Below the pieces are notes generated by a model. That model saw only the letters and a program-made list of their open reading frames with translations, ran no database searches and had not been told where the DNA came from. A stretch of 64,000 nt of DNA from Anas platyrhynchos (taxonomy: Eukaryota > Chordata > Aves > Anseriformes > Anatidae), in the NCBI RefSeq assembly GCF_047663525.1, contig NC_092606.1, forward strand, positions 6,632,501-6,696,500, in the 5' to 3' direction. The position numbers and the translations under genes were made by a program. This document shows, one piece after another, positions 38,201 through 49,899 of the stretch. Position 1 is the stretch's first letter. Each line of letters starts with the position of its first letter.

Positions 38201-39161
38201 AAATGGCAACAAATCCAGAGGTTGGGTTTATTTGCCACCAGGAGCCCTGGGGCTGGCTGCGAGCGATGCTGCAGCACTGCCACTCAGCACAGCCCAAAAC
38301 ACGGCCCCGGCTCTTTGGCAACACTGAAAAATCCCCTGAGATTTTAAGCCGTGTGGAAGGGTTCATTCACAAACGTCCCAGAAAACAACCCAAAATGCTC
38401 CAAAATCTCAAATCGGAGGAGGTTCCACAGCGCTCAGCCCCGTCCTGCCTAGGGAGGGGGTTGCTGGTGTTTGCACGCACGGAGGTTGAGCCCTGGGGAC
38501 CCCACGTTCCCTGGGGGCTCTTGGGGACAATGCCCGTCCTGTTGGCAGTGGTGGGTGCAGTGGTTCGAGGTTTGTAAAAGGAACAAGGACTGTGCGGCCA
38601 GGCCGTCCTCATGAGCCTGTGTGCATGGACACGTCCATTTGTCCTGCTCGCCGTCTCTTGCACAGTTCAGCCTGGGCCCGTGGTTATGTCCAAATGTCTC
38701 TTTTCTTCTTGTTTTAACAGGAAAACATTCCCAGTCACTTGTTTAAAAAACACCCAAGCGCTACAGCACCCATGGGCAAGGCACTTCTCTGCCTGATCAC
38801 CAGAAAACAAGAAATAAAGTAGCAACAAACAAGTCCTGGCTTGGAAGAAAGGCACAAAACAATCCTGAAAGTCATCAGAAACGGGCACAATTGCAGTCTC
38901 CATGTTTTCTCATGGGCTTTTCCTTTTTTTTTTTTTTAAAGAAATGCCTCCTCCCCAGCATCACAGCCCACCTGGCGAGGTCGGCCCTGCTGGGCTGGAG
39001 GCTGCGTGGTCCCAGCCCCATCCCCGCAGCTCGGGGACGCCGCTTCGGGACCCCGAGAGCTGTCCTGAGACAGCAGGGCCCATGCTGAGGACCGAGGTGG
39101 GGCTCAGCCCCCGTTTCATCCCAGCACGCTCGGGAACGATGCTCAGCGGTGGCGGTGGGGC
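38201..39161 (-). other. MMP28: Putative MMP28 3' UTR
   Basis: Sequence downstream of the MMP28 stop on the - strand. A TTTATT at 38227-38232 reads AATAAA on the - strand and is a candidate poly(A) signal. There is a T-run at about 38926-38937. Confidence 0.4.
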
Positions 39162-39556
39162 TCAGAAGAGGGCCTGCCCCCCGTTGGCGTCCCAGCAGCC
39201 CATCCACGGCAGCTGCGTGGCCCACTTGCCCGTGGCCACCACCCGCAGCTTGGCCTGGTCGAAGCGCCAGTACCGCTCGTCCCGAAAGAAGTAGACGGAG
39301 CCGTCGCGGCGCGCCAGGGCCCCCGTGGTGCCGGGGGGGACGCCGTCCCAGTCCCGCAGGCTGCGGGGGTAGTAGGGCTCCAGGGAGAGGCTCTCCTCGC
39401 TCGCCACGAAGTACTTGGCGCCCTTGAAGAGCACCAGGCGCCGGAGCCGCTGGAAGTAGAGGGCCGTGTCGGGGTGCCGCGGGAGCCCGCGGGCGCTGCA
39501 CTTTTGGGGGAAGCCTGGCAGCAGGGTGGAGCCTTGGTAGCGCCAGCATCGGCCTC
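39162..39556 (-). CDS. MMP28: MMP28 last exon (hemopexin blades III-IV)
   Basis: Encodes [20 protein letters not shown] onward, including [53 protein letters not shown] and [16 protein letters not shown]. The two cysteines flanking the propeller and the terminal ALF, typical of MMP28, are present. The stop is TGA at 39164-39162. Confidence 0.95.
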
Positions 39557-42500
39557 CTGGAAGAGAAGGGAGAGGGGGCAGAGCACAAAAATGTGGTGAG
39601 GGGGACACCCCGGGGGCTGATCCGTCTGTCTCGGCCACAGAGGGGCCACCCAGCCCCCCGGTGACACGGCTGGCACCACCATGAGCACGTCCCCGTTGGG
39701 TTTCCCCATGGACCAGCATGGGAAGAAGCAGCCCCCGGGGCATGAAGATGTGGTTGTGGGGGGAAATGGGGCTCGTGGGGATGAAGTCGTTGTGCTGTGC
39801 TGCTGCCCTCATGCTGGAGGAGGGATGAGGATGAAGGGTTTTGTCCATGGGTTGGGGAGAGGCTCCAGGTTTCTCCTGCCCTGTGCCCCCTCCATCCCAT
39901 CCCACCCAACACGCAGCGGGGTGGGGAAACTGAGGCAAGGTCACTCGAGGGGCTAAAGGGACAGCTGGGAACACAGCAGGGCCACCACGCTGTCCCCTAA
40001 CCCCAGTGCAAACCTCACCCTCCTCCTGCACAGCAGGACAGACAGCCCCACGGCCCTCCCGGGCTGGGACAGCCAAAAACCCCGCTGCAGCCAGAGGGAT
40101 TGGGGCCAGCCCCGGCGCCCGCCCTCCCCGCGGAGCCGTGGCACTGCTCTGCCCCAGACAAAAGCCCCTTTCTGCTCGCAGGCCGTGCCGGGTCAGGCCC
40201 CGCGGAGGGGGGCTTTTGGCTCTCCCCCAGCCGGAGCAACAAAGCCCCCTTTCTGACGGGCTGGAGAGTGGTTTCCATGAAAAGCTCGGGCTGACCCCGG
40301 TGTCCTGGCTGCCTGGGCTGCCCTTCCTGTGCCCCGCCAGCTGTGCCACCACCGGCAGCTTGCAGATGGCAGCAAGGCACCGGGCACGGGGGGCACGAAT
40401 CACGGGCACCGTAACGCGGTGCTCATCCAGCTGCCAGCAGCTGCGCATCTCCAGAGAGCATTTTCTCCCCAAAATGCATCTGCTTTGAACCTGTGACCAG
40501 CACAGCAGCCAGGAGCCGGCACCCCCAGCACCCAGCGACACCCAGCACCCCGGCACCACACCAGGCTGGGGGTGCAGGGGCAGACCCGGACGGACAGAGC
40601 AGCACAGGACGGACAGACACCAGCCACAGCCTGCGCCTCACTGACCTTTGAAGAAGTAGAAGCTGTGGCTGAGCGGGGAGCAGGCGCAGGCGTCGATGCC
40701 GGCAGGGAGCCCGGGCCAGCGGGCGTGCAGGGGCTGGGGCTGGCTGGCGTTGCCGCTGGCTGGCACCACCCAGAAGTGGCCGCCCTTGAAGATGTACAGG
40801 TTGTCGTCCACATCTGCTGGGCAAAGGGGGCCGTGAGGGCAAGAAGCACGGTGCCAAAATCCCAAATTTGGCCCCAGCCTGCTGCCCATCACGTTCCGCA
40901 TCGCCTCTCATCACCGCCACCGCCCCCAGCCCTGTGGTGTCTGGGGATGCCCACACGGGGCTGAGGATCAGAACCCTCCTGTCCCACCTCGGGGGCTTAT
41001 CAGTGTGGGGAGAGGTCACTGAAATGGTGTGGGGTTTTGGGATAGGGCTCACAGACACCCACCAGCAGTCACGGCGTCGAAGAAGGAGTGGCAGTAATAG
41101 GTGCTGGCGCCCTGCCGCTGCCGGTCCTCGCCGTACAGGTCCCCGCTCCAGTCCTGGAAGTGAGTGAAGACCCTTCCTGGCAGCTGGATGGCCGAGCCCC
41201 TAGAGGGCTTCCCTGGGATGGAGCAGGGTGAATCGTAGAGCAGGGCATGGGAGCAGGTTGCTCACAAGGCTGGCAAGCCATCAGAGGGCACCAGGTGCTC
41301 CGTGTCACACAGCCTGGCTCCTATCACCCTCTGTAATGATGGCGAAGACCCTTTGGTACCCCAAAAAATCACGCACTGGCTTCTCCCTGGATCATCCAGT
41401 ACCCATCCTGCCCTCCTTGCAGCACCCATGAAGGGACAGGACCCATCCCCACCACGCACGGAGCCCTCACCCCCTGCACGGACCTGCTGCCATCCTGCTC
41501 CTCCCTCCCCACCGAGGTTTTGGGGAAGCGATGCTCACCGTACAAGTTCTGGATGGCCAAGATGTCATCCCAGCTGAGGACGAAGTCCTTGCTGAGCTTC
41601 TTGTAGTAGGGGGACATGAGGGCGCTCCGGGCGGGGGAGTGCTCCAGCCCCAGAGTGTGGCCGACCTCGTGCGCCACCACCACGAAGAGGTTGCGCCCCT
41701 TGCCGCTGCGCAGGGACCAGCGCTCGGCGCTGTCGAAGTGGGCTTCTCCACGGCGGGGGAAGAAGGCGTGGGCCAGGGCACCTCCTGGGGACGGGAGGGA
41801 TGTCAGGGGGTTGTGGGGGCAGCACGCAGCCCCCGGTGTGAGCCCAGGGCAGGGGGGGCATGGGAGTGCTTAAATAGGCACCGATTTTGGCCCAGCGGCA
41901 GGGTTCCCAAAGGAAAACCAGCTTCCCGTGGCTATTTGTGCACCCACAAAACCCAAACCAGTTGTGCCTGGAGGATGGGGTCAGGGCAGGGGGGGCTGCT
42001 TGGAGGCCACCAGCATGAGCCCACCACGAGCACCCCAACCTGGGAGCTCCCGAGCTCTGGGGCCAGGACTCGGGACCCTCCATCCCCATCGCTCACAGCG
42101 TGGGCACCTCGGGAAGAGGGCCTGGGGGAACAAACCTGGCCTCCCCCCAGCCCCGGGAAGAGCCCCCGTTGTAAAAGAGAAGCTTACGAGGGGGGAGCGA
42201 CCAGCACCTGGCCCATCGAAGGCGTTGCTGAGCCCGTCGTTGTGGTCCCCGTGGAAGAAGGTGAGGCGGATGTCGGCCGGGCCGTCTCGTGCTTCCCAAA
42301 ATACCAGCGAGGAGACGTTGCTCCAGAGCTCGAAGGCGGCCCGGACGGCCAGGCGCACCTCGTGCTGCGGCAGGTACGGCGGCCAGTTCACCACCCGGTA
42401 CGTCAGGTGCCGCTTGTGCCACTTGCTGCCTGCGGGACGGGACGGGCTCAGCGCCACGGGAGGAGCTGGGCCACCCGGTTCGATCCCCCTGCCCTCGCCT

Positions 42501-45500
42501 TGTTGTGCTTCCCACGGCCAAATCCAGCCCCTGCCCAGCTTCACGCCCAGAAGAGGCAGCCCAAGGATGGGCTTTCAGGGAGGCAAAGCAAAGGAACCTC
42601 TGAAAACAGGGGGGGCAAGGGGAAAAGGATGGGGAGGATGCTGAAACTCAGGGGGAAATGAGGTGTCCGTGTACAGGGCTGGAGGTTCACCAGCCCCAAA
42701 TCTCCCTGGCCTGCAGCAGCTCTTCCCTGCTTCCCCAAGCTCCCTCCCTGAACATGAGACCACCATAAGCCTCCCACCGTCCTCTGACCATGCATCGGGG
42801 CAGAGGCACATTCCCGCAGCTGCCGTGCAGCATCCTGCCCCCCCAGGACCTCCAGCAGCTGGGCTGGGGGGGCTCACATCTGGCCGGGGGCGTGCAGGAG
42901 TGGGAGAGAAGCTGCGGGGCCACGCTGGGAATACGTGGGTGCCAGAGCTGGTGCCGAGGCGTGGGAGCAGCGACAGACCTCCGGCACCTGCGCCTGCTCC
43001 AGACGGGTGGGGAAGCCACAGGATGGGGTTTCACAGCGCTCTGCAGACACCCGGGGGCAGCTCTGGCAGCCCCCTGCCAGCATCCCCTTCTGTGGTCCAG
43101 GAGAGGAACTGCTTGCCCCCCCAGACCATCAAGCAGGGACTTCCCCGGGAAGCCCAGCACCGCCTGGCCCCGTCCCAGCAGCTCCCCACCAGCTCTGGAG
43201 GCTTTCACAGAACAAAGCCCTGGCTTTTGCTACAGCACCGGGGTGTCCGAGCCCAGCAGGGTGCCGGACGCGTGGCGGCGGTGCCGGTGACCTGGCCGAG
43301 GGTCCCGGCGCGGCTGGCAGCGGGCTGGCTCACAAAGCGCTTTGCTGGCTCAGCCGCGGCGGCTTCCTGCCCCTGGTCGGATAAACAGGCAGCTTAGCAC
43401 AAAGCCTCCAGCCTTCCTGCCCGGCGCCGGGCTCCCCAGCCTCCCCTCCGCCCCCCCGGCACAGATGTGGTGCTGCTCCGTGCCTCTTGCCACCCTGTCA
43501 AGGAGCCTTTCGGGGTAGGGGCTGCTGGCTCCGGTCCTGCTCTGCCTGCTGCCCACTTGCTGTGGTCTCCCTGCCCGCAGTCGCATCCCATACATCAGGG
43601 ATTTGGATGGCAATCCAGAGGCACAGGGAGCACCAGGCTGTCCCCTGCGTCTGTCCCCCTGGGTCCGTCCCCCAGCACCAGCTGTGCCAGATGCAGAGGC
43701 AGCTTGGCACGGCGCTGAGCCCTGCCTTAATCTCACCCTCATTTTTCCCATGTCCCACGCACAGCTGGTCCCAGCCCTCTCGCTCTCTAGGAATCAGGCG
43801 ATTCATCCACAAGAGCTCACAGGAGGCAAGAGGCCCAATCCTGGAGACCCATGAGCAAGAAAATCTGCTGGAAGCAGAGTCAGACCTCATGTGCCTTTGC
43901 CCTGTGTCAGTCCTGATCCTCTGCACTGTGCCACCGGGGTCAGGGTGACCTGGAGGCACCTCAGAGCCATCAAGCTCTGCCTCCCGAATTGCTGAGCTTC
44001 CCCACGAGTGGTCCTTGCTCCCCTTTCCACCACAACCCTCCAGGAAGACTCCCCGAGCCCAGGCCCTGCAGGATGCCGATGCTCACCGTGCTGTGCCGAG
44101 CGCCGGTGCCGCAGCGCAGCGGGGTGGCCCCAGCTCTCCCCATCGCCCGTGCCACACCGCGGGCGGCCCATCTGCCGCAGCGTGGGGGCATCCAGCACCC
44201 CGCTGGGTGGGAGGTGGCTCACCCGCTGGAAATCCCTGCAAAGGAAGGGAGATGTCAGCACCCGGTATTTTAAAACAGCAGCGCCCCGGGTTCCGTGCCG
44301 GGCTCTGCCCCGCGAGCTTCGCGCCCCGCTGGCAGGAGAGCATCCGGGAGATAACACCAGGCACTGCCAATCCCAAACCCTCTGAGCTCTTCCAGCCGGC
44401 CAGATCCTCGGCCTCGCTGCAGATATTATTGCAGCGGGGACAGCCAGGCCATAAAAGGCAAATAACGCAGCGCCGTGAGGCTGCCAGCCAGCGGTGCTCC
44501 TCCGAAGGACCGCTCGGGGGTTTGGCTCTGACAGCAGGCGAGCCCCGAGCGGCACAGAGCACCCCGTGGAGCAGCGCTGCAGGATGCTGGTGTTAAACAA
44601 AAAGCTCCTACCTCAGCGCTGCCGTGAACTCCACGGGGCTGTGCGGGCTGGAGTGTGCAGCTCCCAGGTAGCCGTACTTCTGCAGGAATTGCTGCGGGGA
44701 GACACAGGAGAATCACAGAGTTATTGGGGTTGGAAAAGAGCTCCCAGGTATCTGCTCCAACCGTCCCCCTTCCACCACTGTCACCCACCAAACCATGTCC
44801 CCAAGCACCACGTCCAACCTTCCCTTGAACACCCCCAGGGATGGTGACTCCACCACCTCCCCGTCCCAGTGCCTGACTGCTCTTTCTGAGCAGAAACATC
44901 TCCCAATTTCCAACCTGAAATTAGAGGAGCAGCTCAGGGCGTGTGAGGTCAGAGGATAAAGATTTTGTGGGAAAGAGCGTGGCAAACCCAGGGCTGGGCA
45001 GAAATTCCTGCCTGTTGCTTCGTTAGACTTCTGTGATTCCCACGACATGAGCACACGTGCGCACGGCAGTGCTCAGACAGCTTTCTGTGCTTTTCACTCA
45101 TTTTTGACGGCTCTTGGGTTTTTTGGCAATCACCCGACGGAGACAGAGCAGGGAACATTGCTGCCACGGATTCAAACCCGCCGCAATGGGGTTAGCAAAA
45201 CCGCTTGCCCATCTCTAACAACCAGCAGCTCAACACGCCGATCACAATCAGGGATTTCTGTGGATTTCACCAGGTCACCAGGGCTGGGTCGGGCAGGGTC
45301 AGGCCCCGAGGCTGCCCCCAAAAGGCTGCAGCCTCTCCCCGGCCGGCCGGGGCAGGATGTGCTGCTGAGCAGCAGACACACGCGGGGCGCAATGGGCTCT
45401 GCCAAGCCATTCTTCTCCTTATCGTCCACTGAAATGGACGGAGATTGTCGGTCTGAACTTGCTCCAACACATAAATTGCATTTCAAAGAAAACAAGTGGC

Positions 45501-48500
45501 TGCCCCCGCTGCCCCCGGCTTGCTGAGGAGTTTAGCAGCAATATTCCCAGGAATGCTCCACGCCCGTCTTCCCCATCCCACCGGGGACGTTTGCTGCAGA
45601 CCAACCCGCCTCCCCGCATCCTGTTAGCGGGGCGAGGGGAAGGAGGAATGAAAAGGGCTGGGGATGAAAAGGGAAAGTGGCTGTGCTGCACGGGGCAGCA
45701 GGGCTGCCTGCTTTTCACGCCTCCTCCCAGCCCATGCCGTGGCAGGACAGAGGCAGGAGGAAGATGAGAGCTGGGTGCTCGGCGATGTCTGGAGGGGCAG
45801 AGACATCTGCTCCTCTCTCTGGGGCTGGGTTTTTACAGCATTCCCCTCCAGAGTTAGCAAACCACCAGCTACACCCATGGATGCACAGCGATAACCCCGA
45901 AAGGTCGCACTGCTGCTGGTAACTGAGGGCTGCAGAGCAGGAGGAAAAGTCCCGGGTCTCAAAAGCCCACCGTGGTGTCAGCCTCTCCTCCCACCGCTCT
46001 TCTTTCCCTCAGCATAACAAGCCCGAGCTGTCTCCCCTCCCGTAACCTAACACAATCCCATCCTTGAAGCATGAAAATGGTTTTTCCCTGCCATGATCTC
46101 ATGAAAACCCATCTGGCCGAGTCAGGGCGCGGGGCAGGAACGCAGCCCAGCAGCTGTGCTGTGATGGCACTGAGCTGCTCGCTGCTGTTACCGTCCCCAT
46201 TTCCTTGGGTGAGAAACTCAGCCCAAAGCAGGCTGTTTCCCTGCAGTTTTGGGACCGTTTCATGCTCAGGTTCTCGTGCACCGTCATTTTACCACGTTTT
46301 CTTCCACCTAACACCTGGCTCCTGGGACGCAGAGGTGTGCAGGCTCGAGATAAGCAGTTACTGTTATCCCCCGGTGATATCAGACCTGGAAAGAGCTAAA
46401 GGAAAGGGATGCACCGACCTCGCACTGTGTGAAGGAGGAATACAAAGTCCCCTGGAGCAGGGACTCCTGGGGGTGACAGAGGAACCGCAGAGCCCCGTGT
46501 CTCAGCACCCCTCACCCCAAGCTTTGCTCAGAGCCCCCCCGGCAGCTCCTGTGGCCCTGGTGCTGAGCCAGCAGCCGCGATGCTCAGCCCCGGCAAAGCC
46601 CTCTCCCTCCTGCCCCGACGGGGAAGGGCTCCTCTCCATACAATGGGAGAAGAAAAACAGCAGGAAGCCAAGGGCTGAGCATTGCCGTGAAATATGCCCG
46701 GCTCCCCCTCCGCACGCGGGGAGGGAAACGAGAAGAGGAAAGGTCTGGGGCTGCCCGGGAGGCAGCGGAGCCTCGGGTCTGCAGGAGATGGAGGGGCCCT
46801 CCCCGGCCCCTGGCTCTCCACGGGGGCTGCTCACAGCCCTGGGAATGGGCTCTGCCGAGGGCTGCAGCCAAGGAAACACCTTGCCCTCGACTGCAGGCAC
46901 CCCAGGTGGAAGACAGCCAACAGCACGCACAAGCAGACCTCCCTCCTCGGAACCGGGATAACAACAGCTCAGAGACAGCAGGCTCCCGTCCCGCCCCCCC
47001 TCCGGACACATTTCTGGCCCGTTTCCACTGTTTAAGTACCAGAAACGCACGGACAAGCCTCTCCCCCTGCCTGGCAGGCAGCTCGTGCTGCCTGCGGTCC
47101 CTTCTGCTGCACCTGGACACAAAGCCCCTCTTTCCCCTCCGTTCCCCTGAGCACAGACCGGTGTCTGAAGCAGATGGCTAACATTTTGTGCCTCGCTTTT
47201 GGAGGACATTGGCCACGTGGCAAAGCCAGCAGCATCCCAAAAAGGCTGAGCATCCCCAGCTCCATCCCGTAGCGTTTCACCACCAGGCATCACCACGAAG
47301 CTCTCCCTCGGTTCCCCCCCTGCAGACACGATGGGGCCTGGCCCCGGGATGCTGTCAGCATGAGCAGGTTTTGGCAGGAGCGCCCGCAGGTCGCTGCCTG
47401 CCGGGATGCTGCAGCGCTGGGAAGCCTTCATCTCTCGCCACATTCCTGTCTGCATTCGCAGCCCCTTAGGCAGAGCCCTCGTGTCTCTTTTGTTTAAGCG
47501 TGTGCGTAAGTGGATGTGTAAATATTATACACGCATACGTACAGAGACACACAAGAAGGGAAATTAGCAAGCACAGAGCTCGGCTTGCCTGCCATAGAAA
47601 GGGTGGGAGGGGGTGACCACACCAGCTAACCCTGTACGTCGACGAGGGGCTGATGAAACCCCCAGCCCTGCTGCTGTCACGCTCCCTGCTGTGCCTGATC
47701 CGGCCCCAAAGGCATCTCTTCTCCCACCCACACCCTTAAAACCTGCTTTAGCAGGGAATTATCTTCTTTCCCTTGAAAATGCGGAGCTGGGGAACACCGT
47801 GTCCGGTGGGTTTTATGCTCCCTTACTCTTCCTTCACACGTGCCCTCCTCGAGCGGTGCAGCAGGGCTGTTTGGGCTGCTGAGCATCAAGCTCAGCATGC
47901 TGTGGGACAGGAGGACGAAATATTGCATCGCCTAAGAGAAAACAAGCACCAGGGGCTGAAACACGGCACAGAAACTGATGGAAAATGACCCAAAGCACTC
48001 AGGGAAGTTTTTCCGAAGGTGACTAGCAGAGCGGCTGACAAACCAGTCTGATCACGCAGACTGGTTGTGCTCTCCTGTCTGAGGGAACAACGGGAGAGAA
48101 AGGAAAGAAGATATTTGGTCTTTGCCATCACCAAGGTGGAAACAGGGAGCAGGAGTGCATCATGCTCACACCGCACCGTGCCGTGAGGGCAGCGCCAGGA
48201 GAACTCCTCTGCTCCTATGTTTGCACTGCCGAGGCCAAAGTGGGAGCACTCTGGGGAGGTTTTTCTTCCCCTTATGTCAATCAGAAGGAAAATGCGAGGT
48301 GCCCATTTCAGGAGCATCCCAGCTCCATCCCCATGCCATGGAAGAGCTCGTCCAGACGCCAACACAGAAAGTGAGCCCCGGGTTTGCCGAGGTGGAGGGG
48401 AGAGCCCGAGGCTGTGCCACTGCAACACTGAGAGGGGAAGGAGAAAGGATAAAAAGAATCAAAATAAAAACCAGAAAGGAGAACGCCCCAATCCCTTCTC

Positions 48501-49634
48501 GCTCTCCATTTCCATTCCCCACTTTTCTCAAATTTCACACCGATTTTTCCTCCGGCCACCACACCTTCAAACACAATCCCTGCAGGGACTTCATCGCCCT
48601 TGGCACCAAAACCACGGGGACACACACTTCGCTCTGTGCCAGGCCAGCACACACACACACACCCCGTGTCTTTTAAAGCCCCCTGGCATGGGAGCAGCTC
48701 GGGCACCGCCGCGTCCCTGCTGCCTCCCCATCCCAGCAGTGCTCCCGCACGAGCCAGGTGTGCCGAGCTCCGTGCTGTCCAGCACCGGACCTCCTCCTGT
48801 CTGCAGTCTGCACATAACGAGACGGTTTAATATAAATGTGCTTCGAATTAAATATCCAAGCTATTTTTTTTTTTTTTAAGCTGCCGTCGTAACAAATGCA
48901 ATGAAAACAAGGGCACGAGCCAGGAACTTAACCCAACTGGACGCTTTCTCAGACGTTCACATCTAAGTTCGCACAGCCCATTTTTGTTAGCACGGGATAT
49001 TTTAAAAGCTATTTAAAAAAAAAAAAAAGAGAGAGAAATAACTTTAGAAGTGAAGTCTGATGTTACACGAGAATTTCGGCTTCCACTGACAAGCAGCTGA
49101 ACAGCTCCGTGGATTTGGCCATGCTTTCTTACCCCAGCCTCCCGGCGTTTATTTATCCAGGACATTTATCCCAGGGGCACCTCGCATCGCTGCGGGGCAC
49201 GAAGGCACCGGGGCAGCTCCCCAAGCCCCCAGACACCGCAGTGGGGGTCTGTCAGCCCTGGCCTTACAATCTGTGGGGTTTTCAGCGCTGGTTTCACTCC
49301 CTTCAGGCAGAGCTTTGCCAGCTTTAGGATGTCCACGCAGCAGGGACCACGAGCCAGCACCCCAAGGCTGAAACCCCCCAACCCCAAGGGGACACCACGA
49401 GGGACACAAACACCCCCCAAGGACCCCATACACACACTTTCCACCCCCATCCAGCCTCCCTGGAGCCGAAGCAGCCCCCAGCCCCAGCCCCAGCCCCAGC
49501 CCCAGCCCCAGCCCGGACCCCCCCGGCCGCCGCCGCCGCCCTACCTCCGCCTGCCGCCGCCGGCTGCCTCCCACCGCCGCCCCCCCGGCCGCCAGCAGCC
49601 CCAGCACCAGCACTGCCCTCAGCACCACGGCCAT
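39162..49634 (-). CDS. MMP28: Matrix metalloproteinase-28 (epilysin)
   Basis: Secreted zinc endopeptidase (metzincin, MMP family) of extracellular matrix and epidermis. Coding exons on the - strand are 49634-49545, 44691-44612, 44235-44087, 42429-42208, 41784-41539, 41212-41063, 40813-40646 and 39556-39162; phases agree and give 499 aa (human about 520). Domains in order: signal peptide ([18 protein letters not shown]), propeptide with cysteine switch PRCGTGD at 82-88, furin-type site RHRR at 99-102, catalytic domain with [11 protein letters not shown] (His219, Glu220, His223, His229) and Met-turn ALMSPYY. A linker and a hemopexin propeller follow ([37 protein letters not shown]), ending [46 protein letters not shown] and the C-terminus identify MMP28 among MMPs. 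It sits between GAS2L2 and TAF15, as in human. Confidence 0.95.
41539..41784 (-). CDS. MMP28: MMP28 exon 5 (catalytic zinc site)
   Basis: Begins by completing Gly181 and encodes [20 protein letters not shown] and then [20 protein letters not shown], the three-His zinc motif with catalytic Glu. [19 protein letters not shown] contains the Met-turn, and [10 protein letters not shown] closes the catalytic domain. All catalytic residues are intact. Confidence 0.96.
42430..44086 (-). other. MMP28 intron 3
   Basis: GC-rich 1.7-kb intron with no recognised exon. Human MMP28 has additional residues between the switch and the catalytic domain, but the frame runs directly from exon 3 (phase 1) to exon 4 ([12 protein letters not shown]), so no exon is missing by phase. 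Confidence 0.65.
44087..44235 (-). CDS. MMP28: MMP28 exon 3 (cysteine switch and furin-type site)
   Basis: Encodes [18 protein letters not shown], then [14 protein letters not shown], the zinc-coordinating Cys84 that keeps the enzyme latent. [10 protein letters not shown] follows, whose RHRR matches the furin consensus R-X-K/R-R. The exon is shorter after the switch than the human one, which has RRKKR there. Confidence 0.93.
44711..44935 (-). mobile_element. CR1 LINE 3'-end fragment
   Basis: Read on the + strand it starts AATCACAGAGTTATTGGGGT and contains GGTTGGAAAAGAGCTCC, AACCATGTCCCCAAGCACCA, TTGAACACCCCCAGGGATGG and GTGACTCCACCACCTCC. It ends near TTTCCAACCTGAAATTAG. This is the reverse complement of the well-known avian CR1 3' tail, so the element is 5'-truncated and lies on the - strand, the same orientation as MMP28. 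It has diverged from consensus and its 3' end is 20 nt from the exon 2 boundary. Confidence 0.92.
44936..49440 (-). other. MMP28 intron 1
   Basis: Intronic sequence with no recognised exon. It has a short CA microsatellite at about 48648-48662 and a T-run at about 48866-48878. Confidence 0.6.
49473..49514 (-). repeat. GGGGCT hexanucleotide repeat at the MMP28 exon 1 donor
   Basis: About seven units of AGCCCC on the + strand, which is GGGGCT on the transcribed strand. It begins about 30 nt inside intron 1. Four or more G4 runs separated by two bases give clear G-quadruplex potential in the nascent RNA. Confidence 0.9.
49545..49634 (-). CDS. MMP28: MMP28 exon 1 (signal peptide)
   Basis: Thirty codons: a short start, a hydrophobic alanine/leucine/valine core, then GGSRRRQAE. 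It ends in phase 0 at the donor GCGGAG|GTAGGG and joins [10 protein letters not shown] of exon 2, as in MMP propeptides. It lies inside a CpG-rich island. Confidence 0.88.
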
Positions 49635-49899
49635 GCCCGTGTCCCTGCTCCTGCTCCTGCCGCCGCCGCTGCTTCTCCCCCGGTGCCGGTCCCGGCTCCG
49701 CTTCTCCCCGGCCCGGCCCCGGGGGCGGCCCCTGCCCGCCCCGCCCGCAGGGCTGGGCTCCTCCGCACCACCCCCCCCTCCTACCTCCCCCGGGGTCCCC
49801 CCTCGTCTCCTTCATCCCTCCTGTAATCACCGAAGCCGTGGGGATCATAAAGAGACCCCCCCCAAACCTCCGGACCCCCTCACGCCTCAGGGTGTGGGG

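Larger units (their letters stand above)
49440..49830 (-). promoter_or_regulatory. MMP28: CpG-rich island at MMP28 5' end (putative promoter/5' UTR)
   Basis: Dense CpG and C-rich sequence around the start codon at 49634 and upstream of it (49635-49830). It is typical of a vertebrate TATA-less promoter. The transcription start is not determinable from sequence. Confidence 0.55.

Noticed and set aside
35994-39161. Search for a C17orf50-like gene between GAS2L2 and MMP28
   Set aside because: The expected cysteine-rich CxxC...CKKC...HC pattern was not seen in either strand.
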